This document shows, one piece after another, positions 25,579-36,149 of a DNA stretch of 64,000 nucleotides. The stretch is from NCBI GenBank assembly GCA_029339505.1, contig JAQISU010000169.1:5882001-5946000 (forward strand), in the 5' to 3' direction. Position 1 is the first letter of the stretch, and each line of letters opens with the position of its first letter. The notes under the pieces were generated by a model. The model ran no database searches, was not told the origin of the DNA, and saw nothing but the letters and a program-made list of their open reading frames with translations. Source of the stretch: Unio delphinus. Lineage: Eukaryota > Mollusca > Bivalvia > Unionida > Unionidae. Position numbers and translations under genes: made by a program.

Positions 25579-26521
25579 TTAGTCAATAAATTCTCGATAT
25601 ACACAAATATCCATGATACCGCCCTCAAATAGTCGTCTGCAGATATCAGCTGCCTCATTAAATATTTCCGGTGATTTATTTCCAGCTCGTTGTCCTCCTA
25701 CGAGAATTTCTAATCGTGATATATCCCCGAGAATACTATTAGGACAACGAACAAGACCACTACCTGAAACCCTCCTTGGAGTTCCACTCTGAGAAAACCC
25801 CTCTCCACTACTATAACCAGTTGTACCTTGTGTATCCTTTTCCTGATCTTGTAAATGTCTAAAAAGTTCATCATTAGATTCATCTTGATCAGATGGCATA
25901 TACAATGATAGTTTATTATCAGATTCCAATAATCTCAAACCCGTATCATCATCGTCAGGTGGTGGTTGTCGTTGAGGTGATAAAGATATTTTCTTTGAAG
26001 GCTGTTGTCTTTTTCTTTGCAATTTTTGCGGGATTTTAGTTTTTCATTTTGATCATTCACTATACCCACCGTATTGAGATATCCAGTGTATGATGCATTG
26101 CCTTGATCAATTCGACTTGTGTTAGTTTTGATTTTGTAAAACATATCAGCCCAATGTTCTATATTTTTAATATACGTGTGTTGTTCTTTTTTTAACATTT
26201 TTTTTTCTGTTTTCATAAGTCGTAACAACAAGTGCAGGAATTTCTGCTGGATCAGTCTTATCAGTTGCTGTTAACCCCTTATTAAATCTCGCACTTATTT
26301 CCTCTACTATTTTTTCAATGAGTTTTTTTGGACCAGGAGGGTTATTTTGTAACAGCAGTGGTTATTGGTTTTAATAATTGTTCGGTTCTCGTTGTAAAAG
26401 TGGTTTGAAATTCTTGTCTCGTTTGGAGGTTATTTCGAACGGAATCACGAATCGGAATAAATCTCTTAATCGCAGATAATCTCTCGCCTGCTGATCTAGT
26501 TGTTAGGGCTTCACCTACCAT
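25579..26521 (-). pseudogene. Conserved Polinton virion-type protein, broken
   Basis: Starts at 26,521 (MVGEALTTRSAGERL). The N-terminal segment ends at 26,342, a middle helical part (IKNIEHWADMFYKI, GYLNTVGIVNDQNEKLKSR) lies in another frame to about 26,040, and the C-terminal part 26,022-25,579 is intact: acidic/polar linker, then ISRLEILVGGQRAGNKSPEI and FEGGIMDICVYREF. The Gly-Gly-x-Arg-Ala-Gly-Asn motif followed by a helical pair recurs in Polinton-like genomes. Function unknown. First sizeable gene of the minus-strand structural block. Confidence 0.6.
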
Positions 26522-27004
26522 TATAAATATAATATACGATCTAAATTGTAAGTGAAAACTCACCCACCCCGACAGTGTGTTCATTACTTCCGCGTTGGTG
26601 ATAAATCACCAGTGATATAAATCACCTAACACTATCATACCCGTCTATACAAATTCGTTCTATGCGAGTAAGCGCATACCTGTCTATAGAATTATTTGTC
26701 AATGGGCTTTATTGTATGCGGATTAATCACCTGCGACGGGTTGGGCATTGTTTAGCGTGTCAGAGATTTTTCACTGTGTTGAGGTAACTAAAAGAGGATT
26801 TTCATTTTGTCTGATGAATTCTTCTCTTATTGTTTTGACTGTCGAGTTTATTGTGCGTTTGATTTCATATTGTTTGCCCAATTCACTTCTGACCTTTTCA
26901 ACAGCAATGATTTGTTACAAGCGGTTACTGATCCTATCATAAGCCATTTGCAATGATTCATTATATAATAAATTCCTTATTTAAATACTTGTTTTAATTA
27001 TAAT
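26522..27004. promoter_or_regulatory. Divergent intergenic region between structural and replication genes
   Basis: The minus-strand structural block and plus-strand replication block diverge from here. A TATA-like TTATATAATA at 26,961-26,970 lies ~40 bp before the PolB start. Short GTGATTTAT-type repeats occur at 26,595-26,630. Promoters are inferred from position only. Confidence 0.5.
26771..26947 (-). pseudogene. Small coiled-coil ORF in the divergent region
   Basis: A minus-strand frame beginning MAYDRISNRL has one in-frame TAA after ten codons and then stays open as a charged helix (VRSELGKQYEIKRTI, REEFIRQNENPLLV) to 26,771. Position and composition suggest a decayed small gene at the head of the structural block. 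It could be chance. Confidence 0.3.
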
Positions 27005-29166
27005 ATGGAGGAGTTCGAGAGATTATCGAAAATTACGCCTTGGAAAAATGTTAAATTCAATCTCGATAGAGTCTCTGCTGATGTACCAAAGAGTCTAATA
27101 AGTGATAGAAGCATGATCGGTAGAATCTGTGATGGTTTTAATGAATTCAAGCGCGATGGAGCATCTCACTATTGGTCAACATTTCGAATTGATGGTAGTG
27201 TTGATGCTACCATGAACGACGAAAAAGCAGCTGTAATAATCTCGCATCTTGACAAGAAAAAGTAATTTTTTTAGAGTGCAATTCATTATCCGCTCAGAAA
27301 CGGGGAATTGGATTATATGCAACAAATTTGAACCCATCCTGAAAAATAATAGAACTGTCACTGTGAATCGGGATTCCAAACCAGGAATTCTGACTTGAAG
27401 TGACAAGCTGTATTACGAGAGATCCTATCCTGTAACCGCGGTTGTTTATGGGATCTATCCGATAAATGATAAACCGGGTATTGAGAAACTAAAACCCATG
27501 AAATTGTCAAGGATAAATTGTGTAGCAGAACGAATAATAGAGCATTTTACAAATGCGTTGCGTGGAAACAAATTGACGGATCTAAGACACAAAAAAATAA
27601 ACGAATGGGGATTAACAGTTAGGGAGAACATCTTAACAATTCAAGATATAGCCAAATTAGAAATAGCATTAAGATTCTCAATAACCGTAATGACGATAAC
27701 AGGAGAGGTATTACACGAATCGAAATATAAATCAAAAGGAGCTCAAATCAAAACTATTGACCATAATGAACACGCGTGGACACCTGCGGTAACAATATTT
27801 CTGCGGGATAGAACCATAAAATATCTACCCGTGGAGTTCTTGGGAGGAAACTTCCCCCAGGAGAAATTATTTTATTTTATTTACGAGTTAAGTAAAAACG
27901 ATCCTGTGTCAGTGTGGTTACTTCACAGTTTTGAAGACGATGAGGGTAAATTCGATCAATTTGTAAGTCCCAATGTCGAATTATACCGTACTGAAGCCCT
28001 CCACAATTAGATGAAAAAACTAGCTAGTGGTTTTTCAACGAAACACGACGAACAATTACTAACAAACTGTTTTACAATTCCGTCAGTTGCAGCTCATTTC
28101 GCGAGAAAGAGAAATCTATGGAAACCAACACGCGCAGAATTTCTCTCAGATATCGAGTCAAGCTGCGTGGAATATGGCCATGGTGGATTATGGAATACAA
28201 AATATGACTCCAAATGTATTATTTCGGTTGATATGATTGCGTGTTATCCAGGGAGTTTTCTTGGGTATGGAGAGTGTTCTGAGTATTTTAAACGATTTGG
28301 GCATCCCACATATGAGATGACCCGTTTTGCAATTAATGGACCACTGCCCGATTTTGATTTAACCGGATTCGCTCGTGTGGTATCATTTGAACTGGCTAAA
28401 GGACTTCATCCCTGTTGTTATATTTGGTTTGGTAGACACATCTCTGAAAAACACTGGATGCCAATAGTGTTATTACGGTGTGTGATTGATTATAAAATGG
28501 TGATATCGCTGATTGTCAGTGAAGCAATTATATCATATCGAAAACAAACTAAAGTCTAGTTACCACAACCCGATAGTCTACATAGTATATTCAGCGAAAA
28601 TAAAAAAAAATTCCTCGATCTCGATGAAGAATATATCGTGAAATGGTCTAAAGAAATTCTTGAAGTTAGAAATAAACACGCAAAAGATCTCGGTAGAAGA
28701 ATAATTGATAAATTCACCCAAGGTGGAAAAAAATGCGACCACAAACGATATTCTTCGTGATTAATTATAGATGATGTTGAAAACGATTTTATAATCGCAA
28801 ATGCAGTATCTAGAGATATATATGTCAATCGTAAAGACGCTTTCTTGTCCGATGGAACAAAATTCGGTACAATTGTTACTTAAACGACGGATATAATCTT
28901 CAGTATACGCACTTAAGGGCGTCTATGCTGATTTATGCTTCTATTAATTTACTTTCGATGATAAATAGATTTCCTGACACCGCGGTTAGAGTCGCCACTG
29001 ATTCATTTTATATAGATATAACACATAAGGAAACAGTGGCCGAATTCACAAATTTCGACGTGTTGGGGATCATGGAGAAATAAAAAAAGAAATACCGTGT
29101 GATTATTCCAAATCAGCAGATGTTACAATTGAAAACAATTACTTGACAAATAATCAGATATCATAA
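27005..29166 (+). pseudogene. Family B DNA polymerase-like protein, many breaks
   Basis: N-terminal segment 27,005-27,265 (MEEFERLSKITPWKN). A second frame 27,498-28,559 contains CVAERIIEHFTNALRG, NEHAWTPAVTIFL and motif A VDMIACYPGSF near 28,230, then FARVVSFELAKGLHPC. In-frame stops lie at 28,008, 28,557, 28,758 and 28,881. Another frame holds LRASMLIYASINLL and a motif C-like VATDSFYID (TDS at 28,997). I see no canonical KxxxNSxYG motif B. Role: replication of the element, probably protein-primed. Identification rests on motifs A and C and gene context. Confidence 0.75.
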
Positions 29167-30241
29167 CTATCTAATGCACCTACGATATCCGATCCAATAT
29201 GTAGATATAAAACCAGTTATTTAAACGGTTGTGGTGGGTCAGGGAAGACGACTCGTGCGATTGAATTATTTCGAGGAAAATCAAACATGATTGTGCTAAC
29301 ACCAACACACAGACTTGCAAGAGAGATGAAACAGCGGGGGGGGGGGGGGTCAATGCTTGCACTTATCACAGATTTTTTCGATGGAAAGGCGACGAGTGGA
29401 CTCTTGATCGAATGGGCGAGAAATATATTCCTGAAATCATTATTTGGGATGAGATATGCACAGTGTCGTTAGATGTATTACAAAGGTTTCTCGATTGGCT
29501 ATTGCTAGCGAATACAAAAGTGATAATGTGTGGCGATCATGGTCAACCACCACCATTTGTCGATTTATCCCCACATAATTAGCTGAAGAATTTTGTAGAC
29601 TATTATGAAGAAATTAGTACTGATCAAAGATCACTTGATAAACAATTATGCGAGTTCAAAAAAACTAATCAGATTACAACCGGATAGAATCCAATGTGAA
29701 ATAGCGCGTGAAATAATTTCAGAAAGAAACCCCATTAAATGAGACCTGGGAAGCGTGGAGACCAAATGATCTGATAGTGGCAAGTAGAAAGATAGTCAGA
29801 GATACACTTCAGATGAAGTTATTTAACACACACAAAGAGAAATTTGCAACACTTAGTGTGCCATTGTGTTATAGACCCAAGGATACACGAAGACAAAATA
29901 TCGAAATTGATATTCCAGGCTTGACAGAAAAGCAGATTCTATTGTTAAATGATATTGTGTTAGTTGATATCAGTGTTGTCGAAGATGCCTTGCGTGCTGA
30001 TAAATCCCCATGGAAGCTAGGATACGCATCGACGATACATTCTTCGCAGGGGTTGACTATATACGATACAATTGTTTGGATCATAGATAATCGCATCGAG
30101 TGGTCGAATTTAGTTTATCTTGCGGTGTCCAGAGTACGAAGAATAAATCAACTTCGAAGAGTTGTTTTAGATTATAATGACACTACAATAAGTGATATTG
30201 TCAGCGATGATATAATCAGAAAACAAACTCTCTGGTTATAA
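29167..30241 (+). pseudogene. Superfamily 1 helicase
   Basis: Walker A GCGGSGKTT at ~29,227, motif Ia VLTPTHRLAREM, then a 14-G run (29,336-29,349) that breaks the frame. In the next frame: Walker B IIIWDEICTVS (~29,430) and GDHGQPPPF (~29,533). After an untidy stretch, 29,777-30,241 is open with DIPGLTEKQILLLNDIVLV, motif V STIHSSQGLT and motif VI YLAVSRVRR. This Pif1/UvrD-like order fits the helicase that follows PolB in this lineage. It would unwind DNA during replication. Confidence 0.85.
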
Positions 30242-30476
30242 ACAACAGAACAAAAAAAATAAAAGAAAATTTGACATTGATGCTGAATTTATAATTAAGC
30301 TGAAACAACAACAGAATAATCACTGCGCGAGTTGTAATTGTATAATGCGTTGGTGTTGGTCGGAAAAAGACCCCGCCAATTTACCGTAGACAGAAAAAAA
30401 TATCAGCATAGGTCATACCAGAGATAATGTGATGCTTACTTGTCTTGAGTGCAACAGACGAAGAGGTGCTAGTTAA
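30242..30476 (+). pseudogene. HNH-like zinc nuclease domain
   Basis: KLKQQQNNHCASCN (HxxCxxC) is followed ~40 residues on by VMLTCLECNRRRGAS, the paired-cysteine signature of HNH/endonuclease VII folds, ending TAA at 30,474-30,476. A TAG lies between the halves. It may be a separate small gene or the C-terminus of the helicase. Its stop overlaps the convergent integrase stop by about 8 bp. Confidence 0.6.
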
Positions 30477-31406
30477 GACCACGCGGCGGTAATTGAGTAT
30501 CCTCGGGTATCACTTGTAGTTGTTCACGAGTAAATCCTCGCTGAGGAGCAGTTGAATCCAATCTATAGACTGGCGGTCTACCCGTGGATCGTGTTATGCT
30601 AGATATTTTATGTGCAGTGACACTCCAAATAGGATCAGTAGCTCTTTTTTTTACCACCTTCAAGCTCTCCTGGTTCATATAAATATCTGACATTACCGAG
30701 TATTGGTTGTTTTGAAAAATCATTTTGTGGTTTTACAGGTATATACTTTTTTTAATCGCGTTCTTAGGTTTCATGTTGATTGTTCGAGTAATCTCATTAT
30801 GTAGCACGATAATCACGCCTGATAATCTCTTGACCCATTCACGAGATCGTTTATCCTGAATAAATTCATTTGCGTATTGATATCCAAATAACCGCTCAGC
30901 AAGTGTCCGATTAAATCGTTCAACAATTGCCTGATCGCGATGTAGTGCAGTATGTACTCGTCTGATGGTGACATCATGATGCTTCATTGTTAATAACACT
31001 GCACCCTGATATTCCTTGCCAGGATCAACCTGCACTAGATTTGGCCAATGCAGAGGACCCGCCGATAAATCCTTTCAAACGCAGACGCCATCTCAGTTGA
31101 TGATTTTGTCTTTAGAGGTTCTGCTTGTTTGTATCGACTCGCAACATCAACTACAGTTAGCGCGTACTTGTAAACACCATCATGCGGCAGAAATAATATA
31201 TCAACCTGATGAACCTCATTAACGACGCTGACATAAAAATGCGAGAAGTTAATTTGTTTAGGCGGTGGTAGATAAATTTGCCATATGGCCTGTTTGGATA
31301 ACCAATCAGCTGCAGTGGTATTTTTCACCTTTGCAGCGCTAGCGAGTTTACTGATTGCTGATTTACCCCTCCAGTATCCTCTTTGAGAATAATAAATAGA
31401 TTTCAT
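30469..31406 (-). pseudogene. Retroviral-type (rve) integrase
   Basis: Starts MKSIYYSQRGYWRG near 31,406. First catalytic D in VHQVDILFLPHDG (~31,210), a VVDVASRYKQAEPL strand, a frame change near 31,050, second D in VQVDPGKEYQG (~31,027), then the third residue in AIVERFNRTLAERLFGYQY (E, ~30,925). An in-frame TAA at 30,733-30,735 precedes the C-terminal region (TGRPPVYRLD, LQVIPEDTQLPP). This DDE enzyme integrates Polinton DNA. Overlaps the upstream PLA2 gene slightly. Confidence 0.93.
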
Positions 31407-31413
31407 GTTGTTA

Positions 31414-31934
31414 TTAATTACCAGCACCCAACATCAATTTACTTTTCATCGCCGATTTTATCAACCATGAAGCCAATTTTTCTTTGAAGGATTTATCAGT
31501 GATAGAATTCAACGCATGAATCAATTGTACATCTGCGATATGTCTGTGTTGCAGATTGCTGCTTTTATAAGCAACATCATGAGCATGACACGCCTTATCA
31601 ATAGCGTTTATTGGATATTCACCGGGTCGGGGCTGGTTTTGATCATCGAGTCTGATGTCAAGTCTGGTCCCGGGTCCACAATAACTATACACTGGAAGAT
31701 GTTTTTCTCCCGGATATTTTGCCCATGGTGTTCCTGGGAGTTTTACTAACTTGGCTGCAATATCACCTCGTTTTGTTTTGAACGCTCGATATTATCAAAG
31801 GAAACAAATCTAAATTTTTTGGTACCACATTGTACACACTTACAAGCAAGTGCTGATCTGTTATTTTTAGTTGTAATTGTTGTCAAGTCATGTGTGCTAG
31901 TACACTTCTTACATTTCACACAATATAGATCCAT
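31414..31934 (-). pseudogene. Zn-ribbon plus phospholipase A2-like protein
   Basis: N-terminal frame 31,934-31,746: MDLYCVKCKKC and a second pair CKCVQCGTKKF make a four-cysteine ribbon. Downstream, another frame reads AAKLVKLPGTPWAKYPGEKH and then a PLA2 core: calcium-loop-like YCGPGTRLD and catalytic CHAHDVAY near 31,580, ending MLGAGN at 31,414. A frame change near 31,770 joins the two halves in space. Parvovirus and adintovirus-type PLA2 domains disrupt endosomal membranes during entry; the His-Asp pair here appears intact. Confidence 0.8.
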
Positions 31935-31951
31935 AATTTATTTATAATAAC

Positions 31952-32612
31952 ATGAATGTAATTGATTTTTCTGCGACAAAAACACGAGAACCAGTTGAGC
32001 ATCATGCAGCTCTACCGAATTATATTCGCATGATTATAATCGTACCATCTGGAAGTGGCAAGACGCATCTGTTACTTAATTTAATAATAAGATGAATGAA
32101 ATGGGATAAATTGTATTTAATAGCCCCTACTGTAGACAATCAGCGATGTTACGAGGTGTTAAAGGATTTTAACGAGAAAGCAAAATCGGAAATCGATGAG
32201 GATATTATTGAGTTTATAACCGATATCGAGGAAGCATCGAGCATTGATGATATTGATGGAAGTATTAACAATTTAGTCGTATATGATGATGTGATGTTAG
32301 ACAATCAAAAGAATCCTGCTAGGGTATTTTCCAGAGGTAGGCATAAAAATACCGATGTGATATATGTCACTCAACGACACATTCAAATACCAAAAGTGAT
32401 CAGAGATAACTGCAATAGTCTTGCTGTGTTTAATGGTTAGACACACATACGCTACGAAATATTCACCAGACTTGGTGCAGTGGAGATATGGATTATAATC
32501 TGTTTAGAAATTTCTTTAGTCACTCTCAGTCAATTCCACATGGGTTTGTAACGATAAATTTGCACGACCCGAGATCAAGATATCGTATCGGACTTGATCA
32601 AATATTCGGTTG
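31952..32612 (+). pseudogene. FtsK/A32-like DNA-packaging ATPase, broken
   Basis: Starts MNVIDFSATKTREPVEHH at 31,952. Walker A VPSGSGKTHLLLNL (~32,045), an in-frame TGA at 32,093-32,095, then Walker B LVVYDDVMLD (~32,275) and the SRGRHKNTDVIYVTQRH segment typical of viral packaging ATPases. TAG at 32,438 and a frame change follow, then HSQSIPHGFVTINL to a TGA at 32,610-32,612, exactly at the inner edge of the TIR. It would pump DNA into capsids. Confidence 0.9.
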
Positions 32613-32676
32613 AAATCGTTAAAAGATTTTTACCCCCATAGCAGCAGAGGAGACGCGACAACGACTTTGCGTCTCC
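32611..32676 (-). repeat. Polinton right terminal inverted repeat
   Basis: Reverse complement of the left end: AAAAGATTTTTACCCCCATA, then GCAGCAGAGG. The outer part holds a perfect palindrome GGAGACGC...GCGTCTCC (32,649-32,676). Confidence 0.9.
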
Positions 32677-34344
32677 AAAGGAAACTTTTTTTTCGATTTT
32701 GGAGGAAGCCTTGGTTTGCCAAATAAACGCTTCTATAAAGTTGTCCGATTCGCCCTCTCTGTCTGCTGCTAGTTTAATTAGGCATGGGCAACTTCCTCCT
32801 GGGCGCGGGTCGGATAAACAATGTTTAAAGCCACAGCATTGGATGTAAATGAACGGATAAAACTAGGCCCGTGGGCTGTATGTTGCCCATCCTCTTGGTA
32901 AAGCTTCCTTTTTATATAACCAGAAATGTCTTTTGATAATATGGTTACTTCCTCTCAGTTATCTTAAGGTTATGATCAATGCAATAAAGGCATGGAGTTC
33001 CTCAGAGCAAGTTCCATCGTTCCCTTCTGAAACTTCACATTTGAGCAGTTAGTTGGTTGGTTTATATGTTCCACATATTCTTTAACTTAATGTCTTTACA
33101 TGATTATCCGATAAAAGGAATACGAAAAAACACAATGGCGTACTATTATTTGCAGGATTGGTAGGCAAAAACTTCTGAAATAAAGTTATCTGCTTGCAAT
33201 TATTTTGATTAACCGTCATCAGATTTTTTTTATGGTGCACTTATATCTTTACCCAATTTCAATTTTAACGCGTCGTTCCGTTTTATTGGTACAAAATGAT
33301 TTTGAAACGTTTGAATTGATAGATGCAAGGCAATATTGTTCCACTCATACTTCAGTCGCCGACATACTGCGTTTTGCGTGAATTTGTTTTCTCTACGTAT
33401 TCGATACCATTATAACCATGAAATATGGACTGGTTTTAGACTGGTTATATTTTTTATACTAACTGGCTGCTAATCATGGGAAAACTTTCCTAAGCCAGTT
33501 TTCTGGAACTTTTCGTTTTTGCTGCTGCTATGAACATGTTGGTGGCCATTTTTTAATCGATTCCTGACATGGAATTGACCCCCTCCCACCAAGAAAAAGT
33601 CTGTCTGAATCTGAAAATTGTTAATTTACTCCACCGGGCTATAACATATCATTCTATAAAAATGGCGTAAAACACCAAGGCACGAACAAAAACAATAAAT
33701 TAAATTAAGGCATTGGTCAGTTGATAGTGGGTGTGCGGCGTGCGTGGGTGGGACGTATACTTTAATATGGAATCCGCCAAATACACATGCATGGTTTAGA
33801 TGTTGACTTAAAGAAATAAATAAACTCACACTTGTTCACAGAAGAATGTCGATGTAAACCGGTCTCCCGACTGACACAACATTTTCCTGCCACAACATTT
33901 TTAAACGAACCATTTTTCTTATGTAATGCAATTCCGGCTCTACATAAAAATTGTTTGTCTTCTGTAGCATATTGTTCCAAATAATAAAAATGCAAATATC
34001 CGGTCACAAATGTTGCAACCAGTATTTCTTTATCTCATGAATATCCCAACAAAACAATGCTAAGTAGTGAAACTGACATATTTTAGTGTTATCATCAATT
34101 GTTTGCCTATCCAGTATCAAACCATATGATGTCACAAGCACTGGACATTCTGTGTTGAAAATGATTTATCATGCTATTTGATTTATAATTTGAAAATAAA
34201 ATTTCCTTTTAAATGGTAATTGGTGTGTTGCCGGACCTGCTACTTTTCTCTTTTTTCTTCTTCAAATTTTCGTCTTTCAATAGCTGGGTAAAAGATCTTG
34301 TTCTGATTTATAGTAAAATAAAACCATATTATCCGTTATATTTT
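32677..34344. other. Spacer between the two Polinton copies, no gene seen
   Basis: No supported gene. A SINE-tail-like ATGGCGTAAAACACCA occurs at 33,661. Confidence 0.5.
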
Positions 34345-34702
34345 TTCGTTGAACAAATTAACCGAACATTTGCTGAGCAGTTATTTGGATATAAATATAC
34401 AAAGAAAATATCCATTAATAAAGTTCAAAAAGATAAGAGATGTCGTGAATGGGTTGCAAGACTACCAAGTGTGATAGCTGCATAAAATAATGAAACTACT
34501 TGGGGTTTTCCGGGTTCTTTCTCCACCATTAATACTGGCCGCCATGTATAGCCTATCTTGTGCTGAAAAATGGCGTTAAACCATAAAAACAAACAAACAA
34601 AACAAACATTCAACTGCTCCTGAACGTGGATTTGTACGTCAACAAGTACAAGTTATTCCCGAGGACACACAACTACCATCGTCTTCACTTAACTAGCGCA
34701 TC
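34345..34702 (+). pseudogene. Integrase fragments of relic, split by a SINE tail
   Basis: EQINRTFAEQLFGYKY and RCREWVARLPSV match the region round the third catalytic residue of the first copy. About 110 bp of foreign sequence ending in an (AAAC)n tract (34,499-34,610) intervene, then TAPERGFVRQQVQVIPEDT to a TAG. Confidence 0.85.
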
Positions 34703-34905
34703 GAGGTCGAATACACTCAAGACAGGTAAGCATAACGTTTGCAGGTGTCAGACCAAGACTGCTTAATATTAAATCTGCGGTAAATTGTCTTGGATTATTG
34801 TTTGAATATTGCGACAACATTGCTGTGTTACAGCTGGCACAATGATTATTCTGTCGCTGTTTTAACATCATGATACATTCAACGCCAAGATCAAAGTCGC
34901 GTTTA
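34690..34905 (-). pseudogene. HNH domain fragment of relic
   Basis: QNNHCASCNTAML and NVMLTCLECIRPRCAS match 30,295-30,476. One cysteine-pair context differs (CLECIR for CLECNR). The stop overlaps the integrase stop as in the first copy. Confidence 0.8.
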
Positions 34906-35159
34906 TTTTTTGGTCACATTGTTTATAACTAATTTTTTATTTGCTATATCTTCGACAGCAACTTCGCTGTTATTGTCAGTAGTTTCTGTAAAATTTAAAT
35001 AATCCTACTGAGATACTATTCTGACTCGAGACACTGCCAGACAAACTAAATTTGACCACTCCATTCTGTCATCAACATCCAAACAGCTGTATCAGAAATT
35101 GCTAATCATTGAGATGAATGATTTGTCATTGCTTATCCTTAGCTTCCACGGAGTTTTGT

Positions 35160-35285
35160 TCATTGCCAATGGACACTCAACAACACTGACAGGAACTAAA
35201 ACAATATCATTTAACACAAGATTTTGTTTCTCCGACGATCCTGGAATTTCAACTTCAAATTTTGCTTGAGTGTATCTTCTTTATT
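35160..35285 (-). pseudogene. Helicase fragment of relic
   Basis: A short frame with FEVEIPGSSEKQNLVLNDIV matches the DIPGLTEKQILLLNDIV segment at 29,910-29,960. Confidence 0.7.
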
Positions 35286-35454
35286 TTACATTCCCCCATT
35301 CTGCGTAATTGCTAATATTTAATTATTGTAACAAATGCTGTATATTTTTTTTCGATATAGAAAGAACCCGTAGTAACCCTAGTAGCAGGCTCAGGAAATA
35401 TGTTTATCATCGATAATAAATTTATCGAAACATACAAAACAATCTTAAATCAGA

Positions 35455-36120
35455 TTAACTCACAACTGTACCTAAATTAGTTCCGTCAGACAAGTAAGCA
35501 TTACTTCGACTTATAAAGGTACCTCTCTTCGCTGTATCAGCAATTATAAAATCAAGTTTAGCATCGTCTATAATCAATCTAGTACAATGTCGTTTATGAT
35601 CATATGATCCTCCTTGTGTAAATTTACCAATTATTTTTCTTACGAGATCTTTTGCGGTTTTATTTAAAATCGGTTGTATCAGGATTTTCATCATAGGAAT
35701 ATGTCTTTTGCTGTGGTAACGAAACGTCTTTTTGCGGACGCTGTGATATAACTGCTTCACATATTTCATGAAATATTATTATTTTTGCGTCGAGTATATA
35801 CAGCAACAGTACAATCGATACCCATCTTTTTTTTCTGGAAAGTATCTACCGAACAAGACATAAAAATCGGATGAAGATTTCTCTTAAACTCAAACGACTC
35901 AATACATGCGATACATCTTTAAGAAATTCTAACTATGATGGCTTTCATGAATTTCTCTCTCTTGCAAAGTGAGCAGCGACGGACGGAACAGTAAAACAAG
36001 TACTTAGCAATTGTTTAGCATCAGGCGTATATTTCAACGCAAGACTTTTTTCTTTTTTCGTGAAGATATTCTGTACGATAAATATTTTCATTAGGTTGCA
36101 CGAATGGATTAAATTCGCTT
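35455..36120 (-). pseudogene. PolB fragments of relic
   Basis: 35,769-35,455 contains IIGKFTQGG and LIIDDAKLDFIIADTA, matching the 28,690-28,870 region. 36,060-35,945 contains CFTVPSVAAHFARERNS, and just upstream FVQPNENIYRTEYLHE, matching 27,960-28,110. Motif A is absent. Confidence 0.8.
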
Positions 36121-36149
36121 TTTCTTTCATAATACTTGCACCTGGTGTT

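Larger units (their letters stand above)
12357..32676. mobile_element. Polinton/Maverick (adintovirus-like) element, decayed, with nested LTR retrotransposon
   Basis: About 20.3 kb between inverted termini, about 13.1 kb after subtracting the nested retrotransposon. The gene set is diagnostic: retroviral-type integrase, protein-primed-type PolB with helicase, packaging ATPase, adenovirus-type protease, major capsid protein and several minor virion proteins. The terminal genes on both sides stop inside or at the inner edge of the inverted repeat. Polintons normally make a 6-bp target duplication; I could not identify one convincingly. Many frameshifts and in-frame stops show the copy is inactive or that some homopolymers are misassembled. 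Confidence 0.9.

Noticed and set aside
26748..26942. Plus-strand ORF in the divergent region
   Set aside because: Antisense to a more plausible charged-helix minus frame; hydrophobic composition is the complement of that frame.
12357..32676. An exogenous or currently infectious virus
   Set aside because: It is integrated, interrupted by a retrotransposon, and has multiple substitutions to stop codons across replication and capsid genes.
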